DNA of 64,000 nucleotides, taken from the NCBI GenBank assembly GCA_024500155.1, contig CM044877.1:29573001-29637000 (forward strand), given 5' to 3'. The DNA is from Chenopodium formosanum (Eukaryota; Streptophyta; Magnoliopsida; Caryophyllales; Amaranthaceae). Each line of letters begins with the position of its first letter. Within the stretch, counting starts at the first letter, position 1. Of the stretch, positions 55,110 to 64,000 are shown piece after piece. The position numbers and the translations under genes were made by a program. The notes below the pieces were generated by a model, which was given only the letters and a program-made list of their open reading frames with translations, was not told where the DNA came from and ran no database searches.

Positions 55110-57116
55110 TGTAGACACCTAAAAACATCTCCCCAAAACCAAACCCGATGATGAACTCCTTTCACCGCCATTATTGGTCGGGTTAAGTATTTATTCTTGG
55201 AGTCCGCTTAAACCCATATTTTCATTAAATAAACAAACCCAACTTCTAGCCCATTTCCCCAAACCATAACTTATTTTCCACATTTCGTACCTTTAAACCC
55301 AAAATAGTTCATTTCGTGTCCTTTTTATAAAAACATTTAGTTCAGTTTGTTTTGGTCTATTATATAGGTCCAATGATTGAATATTTGGATGGGTCCTTAA
55401 AAGAGCTTTCCAAAGATATATTATAAGCCCAAATCCGAGTTATAACGAATAAGTTATGGCCAAAATATTAAACCGAGCCCAAACCGAACCTAAGCCCACC
55501 TTACCTACGACCCAATGATCATGTGGAGGGTCCAAATGATTTAATTCAATTCCTAAACCAATTAGGATTAATTAGAAGCTTCTATAAGTTTCTTAAAGAT
55601 CTTAATTATCGCTTTTGAAAAGATAAGATTAAAGAGTTTGAAATTGAAAAAAACTTTTCTTTTTGAAAATCCTATTTCTATCCGAATTGAAAGACGTTCA
55701 AAGATAGACAGATATTATTTTCGTGCCTCATATTTTTTATCAAAATTTTATATGGTTGGATAGCCCTTGAAATTATCTTTCCAATGATATATTATAATAT
55801 CAATTCCAAGCTATAATGGAAAAGATATGAATAAGATATCAAACTCTATCCAAAACTGACACCGTCTCACTATTTCGGCAATATCTTTTGTTCTACAAAA
55901 TATTTTTATATGATTTTAATTGTGTTAGAAAGTAGACTTCAGGATCTTTCCAACTATATCTTATTCATCTTATTCCAATTTCTGGATCAAAAGATATGAT
56001 AAAAACAAAAACCGCAAAAATTGTTGTCTATCGAGTTTTATTCTGATTTAATTCGGATCTTATCTTGTTTTTTCGACCTCTCTTTTTTCTCTATAAATAG
56101 AGTTAATATTACCCCTTTTCCAATGATCAACAATATTGATCATAAAATAATTCTCTTCTCTCTCTTTAGCCTAAACACTAGCCACCCTATTCTCTCACCA
56201 TTCTTCCCTTAAGCACTCCAAGGAGTCCATACTTAACCCGAGGTTCCGTCCTTAAACCAAGGCGTGAAAGGTATAATTAAGTGAGGGTTTGGACCAAATC
56301 AAATATATATTTTCTTAATTTAATTTTTATTTGCTTTATATTTTTTATTGAAGTTACTAACAATTTATTCATGATGTAGCAATTTAAAGGAAACGCGGAA
56401 AGTGAGTAATTATTCACTTAATTACTCTTATTTTGTTCTTGTTGCTAGTATCATGATTAGGTTATTTTATTATTTGATTGGACTAAAGCTATTATTGTTA
56501 AATTGCTTCCAATATTAATGTTTATTCTATTGTTATTTAGATCACCATATTGCATGTTAAAGGGAATATGTAATTGAAAATCAGGCCTAATAAGATAATT
56601 TGGACAACCGGTTTAGGTTCCTTTTGAATCTTGTTATTAAATAAAGTGATCACAATATTTTAGAATTATGTGTTGCATTAATATTTAACCAATTTAGCTT
56701 AATAATAGTATTGAGCAAATTGAATATTTTGTTTGTATGCCTTTGAGATTGCAGGAATCATTTTTTTACTATAAGAATCGAGTAGAGGCCAATATGGGCG
56801 AATGTGACTCCATGAATCACTTCGTACAATCATCCCCGATCCTCCATTCGTGGTTCCGAACCATATGGAGTTAATAATCTCATGGATTATGAATGGGGTG
56901 TAACCTTCACGGGTCAATCGTTGTTGTTGCCTTCTTTGTCCCTTATCGTGGTTGCCTTTTTATGATCCGTGAACGGTTTACAAGTTCCTTAAAAACTTGT
57001 TGGCGGCTCCCTACTTTCCTTGTCCCTAATCTTATTATGTCAATTCCCACTTCCTAAGAGTGTCAAGCATATTCAGACATGCTTTTAACGTAAGCGCACT
57101 TCGAACGACGCCTACA
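55110..57116 (+). repeat. 3' LTR of Tat2
   Basis: 2007 bp copy of 48823-50809 with small indels, including an extra 50-bp segment near 56370-56425 (ATGATGTAGCAATTTAAAGG) absent from the 5' copy. TATAAATA at 56092-56099. Confidence 0.92.
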
Positions 57117-57174
57117 GTGCCAAGCATATTCACAACATGCTTTTAACGTAGGGGCACTTCGAGCGACGCCTACA
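57117..57174 (+). repeat. 3' LTR of Tat1, right end
   Basis: Starts GTGCC, the second copy of the Tat2 target (first copy GTGCG, 48818-48822). It continues AAGCATATTCACAACATGC as in the Tat1 5' LTR at 29552, and ends CCTACA, followed by the Tat1 target GCTAG. Confidence 0.9.
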
Positions 57175-57609
57175 GCTAGGGTTCATTATTAGCGATTGTT
57201 ATTTAATAGTACCTCCTAGTAAATGGTTCTAATGTGGAAACATAGAGGCTATGTTAGGAGAAGCCAATTAACCCCGGAAGGCGGCTAGATTGGATCCTTT
57301 ACTTTGATATTTGAGTATGTTTAGTTCATGATTAATTCAATTTCTATGCCATTATTTTTGTTCAAGTGAATACTATACCTAAACCATTTCTCTTAGTGTT
57401 TTGTTTCTTTTTTTAGCATCTTTAGACTTTAGTTTATTTATCTCCTATTCCGGACTAGCTTAATTGTCGATAACAATTTGTGGTGTTTATTCGTTCCCTA
57501 TGGTTCGACCCCTGTGCTTGCCTTATACTCGTATTAGGTTTGTTTAGGTTGTATAAACTGTATTTTATCAAGGGATAGACAATTGACGACACGTTTATTT
57601 CCTTCGTCA
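57175..57609 (+). repeat. 3' LTR of AthA, right part
   Basis: Starts with the second copy of the target GCTAG (57175-57179) and continues GGTTCATTATT exactly as the uninterrupted 5' LTR at 21673. It ends TTCGTCA at 57609. The next bases AATTGG also follow the 5' LTR (22104-22109, the start of the primer site) before the sequence changes to AthB. Confidence 0.9.
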
Positions 57610-57612
57610 AAT

Positions 57613-59216
57613 TGGTTATTTCTTTCCCTTTTTCATCCTTTCTTCTCCTATTTTTGGTCCTTTTTCCTTTAGTTTCTCTTTCTCCTCTTTTCTTTATGAT
57701 TCTCGTGTTTTCTCATGTTTTCCTTTTATTTGGCTCTTTTTCCCTTTTATTTCCTTTCTTTGTTTGCTTGTGTAGGTACTTGAAGAATCACCTTTGCAAA
57801 GGAATCAAGTTGGGACCTTAATGACCAAGCAAGGAAGAAGCATTTGTCTAGAGAGGGCTTAGAGAGGCCTTGGAGAGGCCTCGGAGAGGTCTCCAAGGTA
57901 TTGCCATCATGTCGCGGGCGCGGGTCAGTAAAGCCGCGGGCGCAGGCTCAAGAAGCACAAATGGTCAGATTTAGGCAGGAACTACCCGTAGGCTCTCCGC
58001 GGGCGCGGGAAACTTGGAGTGGGCGCTCCGTCTCAGAGAGCCCGCGGCCCCCTGATTGAGCTTTGGGAGCAGGGGATTAGTCGCGGGCGCGACATCTTTG
58101 GTCGCGGGCGCGGGTTTCTAATGCCGTGGGCGCGGGTGTTGCCCAGATAGCCCGTGGAGGGTTCCGTTCCCATTGCTCCGCGGCCGCGGGTTCATCAGGA
58201 GAGGGCGCGAGATTTGTCGGTTTCTTCTTTGCTTATAAATAGAATTGTAATTCCTTTTTGAAACCAACTTTTTGATAATATTTCATTAGCTTAGTTTTAG
58301 AGAGAGAATTAAGAGAGAAGTTAGAGAGAAGTTCTTGGTTTTGGATTTGTAACTCAACATTTGATCAATCAAGTTTGGATTTCTTCATTTTCAATCATCA
58401 ATATTAGTGAGAATCTCTTCCTTCTTTCATCTTTTACTTACTTGCTATTTAATTTATGCTTGTTCCTTGTTTTTCTTTGGATTTGAGTTTGATATTGTTG
58501 AATATTTTGATTTCTCTTAGATTTTGATATAGAATGATGATTAATGCAATTTCTAGTTATTTGTTCTTGAATTTCACCATGATTAGTGAGTAGATTAGTT
58601 GCTAGGGAAAGGGGGAAGCATGTTTGATTAATGAAATTGCTAGTTGATGCTCTTTGATTGATTGATTTGTTGCAATTAAATTGGTTGACATAGTTTTGCA
58701 TGTGATTGATTAGACTAGGAGTGATCTACCTATAAGATTAATCTAGATTGCATTGCAACTCTTAATGACATGAACAATTGATTTGAAAGTTTCTCTAATT
58801 GATTGGGTTTGCTTGTGATTCTTCTTGATTTTCCTTTCATAGTGACTCCTAGATTGGCCTATAGGAGATAGCATTTGAACTCTCTTGATTGCTACTATTG
58901 TTTGTCCATTGCAATACTTGAATTAATTGATTGAGCTCTAAACTAGCATTATCATTGAACTTGCATGTGGAACCAATATCCCTAGTGTTTAGACCTTTGA
59001 TTTACTTGATTAGACTTGTTTTAGTTTACCATAGTGCCAACCATAATCTCAACTCCATCTTCGAGGTAGCTTGACTTAGACTCTAGTTTTCATCATTGCA
59101 TTCCCTAGGGATTGACCCTTAACTTGCCTTATATTCATATAAGGATGGTTAGGTGTTTATAAATTTAGTTTGACTTGGGGGAAGGGTAGATAACGACATA
59201 CATTTTCCTCTTGTCA
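57613..59216 (+). repeat. 5' LTR of AthB
   Basis: Start set by alignment with the second copy (TGGTTATTTC against GGGTTATTTC). End CTCTTGTCA. GC-rich word array at 57910-58215, with the dyad CCGCGGGCGCGG at 57997-58008. TATAAATA at 58234-58241. The true left end may be a few bases longer. Confidence 0.8.
57910..58215 (+). promoter_or_regulatory. CCGCGGGCGCGG word cluster upstream of AthB TATA box
   Basis: Eight or so copies of a word around CGCGGGCGCGGG, best form CCGCG-GG-CGCGG, ending with CCGCGGCCGCGG about 30 bp before the TATA box at 58234. The second LTR has the same cluster at 60380-60705 and TATAAATA at 60716-60723. Confidence 0.6.
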
Positions 59217-59219
59217 AAA

Positions 59220-59237
59220 TGGCGCCGTTGCTGGGGA
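59220..59237 (+). other. Primer binding site of AthB (tRNA-Asp type)
   Basis: TGGCGCCGTTGCTGGGGA, one base different from the Athila tRNA-Asp site. Confidence 0.88.
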
Positions 59238-60094
59238 CAAATTTATAAATGAGAAAATGCAAAAAAAAAAAAGAAAAGAAAAACCATAAAATTTCAAGTG
59301 TCTTTCTCCTCTCTATGCATTGAGGACAATTAAGTTTGGTGTTGAGATTTGGCCGGTCTTTGCTTCATAATTTAGGATAACCACCAAATTTTAAATTTTA
59401 GCCTACCTTAACCCTTCTTGCCTTACGTTACAACCTTTGGGAAGACCTTTGGACCTAGGAGTTGAGTCTTTCATCGGTGGAGGGAATCATGGGTTGTAGA
59501 CTATGGAAAGGGGATGCGAAATCAAGATGTCGAGTAGCCCAAAATATTGATCTTTTTCCGGTTCTTTTGCGGAATCTATGAGATGCTCACTAAGGGGAGA
59601 TATGAGATTAGTAGGGGGAACGCGGTAAGACCGTTTTGGATGAAAGTGGAGTGTGATAACTAGTTCCTATGCTTAGGATAGTTATGCTTCAATCAACCTT
59701 AGGTATCTTATAACGTGCATACCATAATTCACTTTAGAAAGGTTGTTATTCATTTGAATTATAGTCTCTTTGTAAAGTCCATTTCGTAAAGATTTTGTTT
59801 CCTTTTTCCTCTTTCTTTTCCTTTTATGGTTTGCCTCTTGGGGGTTTGGTGGAGAGTTATGGGTAAACTCTTAGGATACCCTTACGAGAGCATCACTCGT
59901 CCTCTAGGGCGATCTAGGGGTTTAAATGGCTTGTTGTAGCTAAAAACAACCGTGATTCCTATGACAGTGAGTCTTAGTATAAATTCTCACCCCTCTTTTA
60001 CTTTTTGCTTCGAGTAAGCCCTTCTTTTTCCTTTTTAGCCTTCGTTTTGCTCGGGATGAGCAAAAGTCTAGCTTACTCATAGGGTAGTCTTTTA
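59238..60094 (+). other. AthB reduced interior
   Basis: A-rich start, then ATTGAGGACAATTAAGTTTGG, TTACGTTACAACC and GAGAGCATCACTCGTCC blocks that also end the AthA interior (25240-26150), then TTTTGCTCGGGATGAGCAAAAG. No reading frame. The 3' part is what an internal deletion of an Athila would leave. Confidence 0.7.
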
Positions 60095-61698
60095 GGGTTA
60101 TTTCCTTCCCTTTTTCATCCTTTCTTCTCTTATTTTTGGTCCTTTTTCCTTTAGTTTCTCTTTCTCCTCTTTTCTTTATGGTTCTCGTGTTTTCCTTTTA
60201 TTTGGCTCTTTTTCCCTTTTATTTCATTTCTTTGTTTGCTTGTGTAGGTACTTAGAGAATCACCTTTGCAAAGGAATTAAGTTAGGACCTTAATAACCAA
60301 GCAAGGAAGAAGCATTTGGATAGAGAGGGCTTAGAGAGGCCTTGGAGAGGCCTCGGAGAGGTCTCCAAGGTATTGCCAGCAGGCCGCGGGCGCTGGTCAG
60401 TGAAGCCGCAGGCGCGGGATCAAGAAGCACAAATGGCCAGATTTTGGCAGGAACTACCCGCGGTTGCCCTGTAGGCTCTCCGCGGGCGCGGGAAACTTGG
60501 TGAGGGCGCTCCGTCTCAGAGAGACCGCGGCCCCCTGATTTAGCTTTGGGAGCAGGGGATTAGCCGTGGGCGCGACATTTTTGGCCGTGGGCGCGGGTTT
60601 ATAATTCCGCGGGCGCTGGTGCTTGCTAGATAGCCCGCAGAGGGTTCCGTACCCATTTCTCCGCGGCCGCGGGTTCATCGGGAGAGGGCGCGGGTTCGCC
60701 AGTTTCTTCTTTGCTTATAAATAGAATTGTAATTCCTTTTTGAAACCATCTTTTTGATAATATTTCATTAGCTTAGTTTTAGAGAGAGAATTTAGAGAGA
60801 AGTTAGAGAGAAGTTCTTGGTTTTGGATTTGTAACTCAACATTTGATTAATCAAGTTTGGATTTCATCATTTTCAATCATTAATATTAGTAAGAATCTCT
60901 TCCTTGTTTTATCTCTAACTTACTTGCGATTTGATTTATGCTTGTTGCTTATTTTTCTTTGGATTTGAGTTTGATATTGTTGAATATTTTGATTTTTCTT
61001 AGATTTTGATATAGAATGATGATTAATGCAATTTCTAGTTATTTGTTCTTGAATTTAACCATGATTAGTGAGTAGATTAGTTTCTAGGGAAAGGGGGAAG
61101 CACGTTTGATTAATGAAATTGCTAGTTGATGCTCTTTGATTGATTGATTTGTTGCAATTAAATTGGTTGACATAGTTTTGCATGTGATTGATTAGACTAG
61201 GAGTGATCAACCTATAAGATTAATCTAGATTGCATTGCAACTCTTAATGACATGAACAATTGATTTGAAAGTTGCTCTAATTGATTGGGTTTGCTTGTGA
61301 TTCTTCTTGATTTGCCTTTCATAGTGACTCCTAGATTGGCCTATAGGAGATAGCATTTGAACTCTCTTGATTGCTACTATTGTTTGTCCATTGTAATACT
61401 TGAATTAATTGATTGAGCTCTAAACTAGCATTATCATTGAACTTGCATGTGGAACCCATATCCCAAGTGTTTAGACCTTTGATTTACTTGATTAGACTTG
61501 GTTTAGTTTACCATAGTGCCAACCATAATCTCAACTCCATCTTCGAGGTAGCTTAACTTAGACTCTAGTTTTCATCATTGCATTCCCTAGGGATCGACCC
61601 TTAACTTGCCCTATATTCATATAAGGTTGGTTAGGTGTTTATAAATTTAGTTTGACTTGGGGGAAGGGTAGATAACGATATACATTTTCCTCTTGTCA
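60095..61698 (+). repeat. 3' LTR of AthB
   Basis: 1604-bp copy of 57613-59216, ending TCTTGTCA at 61698, directly joined to TatH antisense gene 1. Confidence 0.88.
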
Positions 61699-62584
61699 GG
61701 TCATTAAGCTGCCTACAGCCATGACGTAGCAACAAGAGTAGATCGGCATATCCAAGGCTAGCCCAACTAAAGGATCCAATCTCGCCAATCCTGACTAAAG
61801 AAGGAAGGTAGCAAACGAGCACAGGTGAACTCCTATCAGGAGAAAGAGTCACGGAAATGGGAATCAAAATGAAGATCTGCACTCGTTGCTCAGGTGATGT
61901 CTCATCCATGTCAAAGCCACGGGCCAGAACAGAAGCCAACTCTTAACGCCTGCTGTTAGGACCATCTCCAGGCACCGGCTAAGTCCTGATACGCTGAACG
62001 ACCGGACCAAACAAATCTGCTACCTCAGCTCCCACCCTTCCCAAGTGAGGTCAGGAATCTGCTGTACGACCCGCTCGGTGAAGCGTAAGTTGCTGATCAT
62101 GCTAAAATAAAGAGAGGTCACTGTCATCTCCCCCTAAGAAAAGTGAAATGTGTTGGTAGTATCCCAAAAATACTCCAACAATGCACGAACAACTGTCGGG
62201 CCACAACCCCGGGGGCTACGAAATCCGACGACCGCCGAATAAAAATCTCCTAAACCAGCAGACTCCCACAAGGTGTTCGTAACGGGATCCCTCGTAATAA
62301 TCCCATATAGTCGGGGAATCAAATCTCCAATTCCGGATCCATGATGGCGTAGCGTGACATCGACTATGCCGGCAAGTGGACGGTGAGAAACGTGGTTCTC
62401 AGTGTAGAAAACCAACTCTTCTGGTGTCCACGGAGGTGGAATCCACCTACCCCTACTCGAAGAAGGGCGAGGCTCGGTTTCTAGGGCATCATCGTCCATG
62501 CCCTCAGGAACTGTGAAATTTTCCTCTCGAAAAGCCTGACGCCGGCCACGAGTAGAAAGATCGTGATCCTGTTGTCTAGGAATG
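61699..62584 (-). pseudogene. TatH antisense gene 1, first coding exon (plant mobile domain-like)
   Basis: Matches Tat1 42604-41750. The expected start codon has become ATT (62583-62581). It keeps MDDDALETEPRPSSSRGRW, ELVFYTENHVSHRPLAG, FYSAVVGFRSPRGCGPTVV and ALLEYFWDTTNTFHFS. A stop follows where Tat1 has Trp, then MTVTSLYFSMISNLRF, MASVLARGFDMDETS and the LGYADLLLLLRHG block. It is cut at 61699 by AthB. The next 620 bp of the gene, up to late exon 4, are missing from TatH; the rest is at 18775-19923. A frame from 61939 runs on into AthB LTR sequence and is not a real fusion product. Confidence 0.78.
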
Positions 62585-63199
62585 CTATTACAAAAAAAAA
62601 AAATCTAAATACATAGCATCATTTAATAAGTTATTTAGTTATTTATTCGAAAGCGGCTTAACAGCTACCTCAAGTTGCATTTTCTATTATACGCAAAATT
62701 TTTACCTCAGGACTTAAAATTAGAAAATTAATGGAATTATTTCTAGTATTTAGTTTCTCCATGACGAACTAATACTATGTTCTCCTAATTGCATGATATT
62801 ATGTTCTCCACGACAATATAGTACATACACAAAATAGAGCATGTGTTCAAAATTGAACAATGCAAGAACGATAAATCGACACATCATGGCATATTTTACA
62901 AGATCTACAACCAACATATCACAATTTAAAGTGCAAAAAAATAACATGAACAACAAGAACACCATTTCACACATGTAGTATCAAAAATGGTGATTGCTCA
63001 ATTCTTCACCAAATCGCACAAACTTGGTCTCAAATTGTTCACAAAAACACATAAATTCATATACAAGTCAATTCATAGCAAGAATTTTGACATGGAAGCT
63101 CAAAATCAAATACCCCCCAATTTGTTTTTTTTTTTTTTAGGGTTTCAAGAAAATATGAAATTTACAACAAAATATGAGACAAAAGCAAAAGAAACTTAC
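62585..63199 (-). other. Predicted 5' untranslated intron of TatH antisense gene 1
   Basis: Donor TATGTAAGT (GT at 63199-63198) and acceptor AATAG at 62585, same positions as in Tat1. 615 bp, AT-rich, no gene. It contains the unoccupied site (about 62995-63015) of the solo LTR found in Tat1. Confidence 0.55.
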
Positions 63200-64000
63200 A
63201 TACATCCTTGTGAGAAATCGAAAATGAGGAAAGTAGATAAAATTGGAGCAAATTTGGTGGAGATTTGAGCTCTAAAAGCTCAAAAAACCGCTGAAATGGT
63301 GCACTACAATCAGCGCCACCACCGCAACACGGTGGTCTAACGCCGTGGCACAGTAAAGCTTCCCCGTGTCACGGTGATAATCTGACGGCCTTAGTGGTAT
63401 TCTGATAGCAGCAACGGTGAGAAAACGGCGAAACATGTTCTCGTGCACCGAGAATAGACACCGTGTCACGGTGACTGGCGCCGCCTCACGGTGAGACCTG
63501 ACGAGTGACGGTGCTAGGCTTCGTGGCACAGTGGCCTAAGACGTCAAAATGAAAAAGAAAAAAAAAGAAAGAAAAGTGAGAACAGAACAATTATGAGAAT
63601 AAAAATTGGGAAGAAGAAGTAAGAAAAGGGGAAAGAAGCAACGAATTTAAAGCCAAAAAGTAACAGTTATGCGACCCCGTTCCCGTGCCACGTATACCGT
63701 AACCGTGTAACAGCGTTCCTGCGCGTGGCATGATGCTTTGAAAGAGGCGCGTAGACATTTTCAGCAAAAAAAGGAATCCCGCGACACGGGTGCACCGTCT
63801 GGTGAGACGGGTGCACCGTGTCGCGGGACCTGTCCACGTGGCGCGGTGCCAAACTATGGGTCCTACAGGCTCCTTAAACCTCTTGGAAAATATTCTTGCA
63901 TCTTTGACAAAGTTGGAACGATTTTCCGCATCTTTTGGTCAGTTATTTTATTACCGGAATTGTGCGGAAAATTTTAATTGGTATTTAAGGAGTACCAAAA
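63200..64000 (-). promoter_or_regulatory. TatH region upstream of antisense gene 1, with dyad clusters
   Basis: Matches Tat1 45617-46420. Dyad words occur in two groups: 63310-63535, with exact copies at 63364-63374 and 63461-63471, and 63680-63850, with worn forms including CCGTCTGGTGAGACGG. The window ends before the hairpin array and the 3' LTR of TatH. Short frames here are low-complexity and are not called. Confidence 0.5.

Larger units (their letters stand above)
48823..57116 (+). mobile_element. Tat2: non-coding Tat-like element
   Basis: 8294 bp with two LTRs of about 2.0 kb, a tRNA-Arg-type primer site, a 4.3-kb interior and a purine tract. The target is GTGCG/GTGCC with one changed base. 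The interior has no gag, pol or antisense gene. Leader, post-pol block and 3' region match Tat1, so it is a deletion derivative that would need Tat enzymes in trans. Confidence 0.9.
27899..57174 (+). mobile_element. Tat1: Ogre-like retrotransposon with antisense genes, carrying two insertions
   Basis: Bounded by TG at 27899 and CA at 57174 and flanked by the 5-bp direct repeat GCTAG (27894-27898, 57175-57179). After removing Tat2 and the solo LTR it is about 18.6 kb, in the range of Ogre elements. Order: 5' LTR, tRNA-Arg-type primer site, leader, gag, protease, RT, RNase H, second RNase H and integrase; two minus-strand genes; hairpin array; purine tract; 3' LTR. Gag-pol has at least nine in-frame stops and one frameshift, so it cannot move by itself. 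Confidence 0.93.
19924..57609 (+). mobile_element. AthA: non-autonomous Athila-like retrotransposon, carrying nested insertions
   Basis: Consists of a 2180-bp left LTR (19924-22103), a primer site, a 4.05-kb interior with one decayed reading frame and no pol, a purine tract, and a right LTR split by Tat1 (26159-27898 and 57175-57609). The lineage is judged from the tRNA-Asp-like primer site, the GAGGACAATGCTTTGTTCAAGCTTGGGG tail block and the LTR end. Left flank (TatH gene) and right flank (AthB LTR) differ and no target duplication is present, so one side was rearranged after insertion. Net length without Tat1 is about 8.4 kb. Confidence 0.85.
57613..61698 (+). mobile_element. AthB: minimal Athila-like element
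   Basis: Two LTRs of 1604 bp by my alignment (57613-59216 and 60095-61698) enclose 878 bp of interior. It has an Athila primer site (59220) and only the tail blocks of an Athila interior. No coding sequence. The left flank is AthA and the right flank is TatH antisense gene 1, with no target duplication, so the left side was deleted after insertion. Confidence 0.82.

Noticed and set aside
61631..61939. Fusion protein of antisense gene 1 with a new C-terminus
   Set aside because: The tail is AthB LTR sequence read by chance up to the first stop.

Overview
This window reads as intergenic repeat DNA from a large, retrotransposon-rich plant nuclear genome, probably a dicot. I see no cellular gene, rRNA, tRNA or CRISPR array. 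Almost every base can be assigned to Ty3/gypsy LTR retrotransposons of two lineages. The Tat/Ogre-like lineage shows two RNase H domains, a tRNA-Arg-type primer site and antisense genes. The Athila-like lineage shows a tRNA-Asp-type primer site and LTRs ending in TTGTCA or TTCGTCA. All coding regions are decayed by stops, frameshifts and lost catalytic residues. Lineage names rest on motif recognition by eye. Element names are mine: TatX, TatH, TatR, Tat1, Tat2 (Tat-like); AthA, AthB, LTR-C (Athila-like).

Layout: 1-2291 is the 3' end and 3' LTR of TatX. 2292-3559 is a worn Athila-type LTR (LTR-C). From 3560 to beyond 64000 runs the oldest host, TatH, an Ogre-like element without its 5' end and without reverse transcriptase to integrase. 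TatH is cut by TatR (3926-14714, minus strand, duplicated GAAGC/GAAGT) and by a compound Athila block (19924-61698). Inside that block, the right LTR of AthA holds Tat1 (27899-57174, duplicated GCTAG). Tat1 in turn holds a solo Athila LTR (43023-45429, duplicated CCATC) and, in its own 3' LTR, the non-coding Tat2 (48823-57116, duplicated GTGCG/GTGCC). The right part of the block is AthB (57613-61698), reduced to two 1.6-kb LTRs and under 900 bp of interior. TatH resumes at 61699, about 620 bp downstream in its own antisense gene.

Tat1 shows the layout best: LTR, tRNA-Arg primer site, leader, gag, protease, RT, RNase H, second RNase H and integrase on the plus strand, then two spliced genes on the minus strand. 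One antisense gene resembles the plant mobile domain family (about 730 codons). The other is about 466 codons and probably a distant relative. A structured 3' region and the 3' LTR follow. TatR carries a different antisense gene in the same position.

The most unusual signals are non-coding. (1) The 3' interiors of Tat1 and Tat2 hold tandem arrays of small hairpins with constant 8-9 nt loops and paired stem changes that preserve base pairing. (2) An 11-bp dyad word, CCGTG-N-CACGG, is clustered upstream of the LTR promoter and of the antisense genes of the same element, and inside an intron. It has a symmetric variant, CCGTC-T-GACGG. (3) Four unrelated LTR families each carry their own dyad word upstream of their TATA box.
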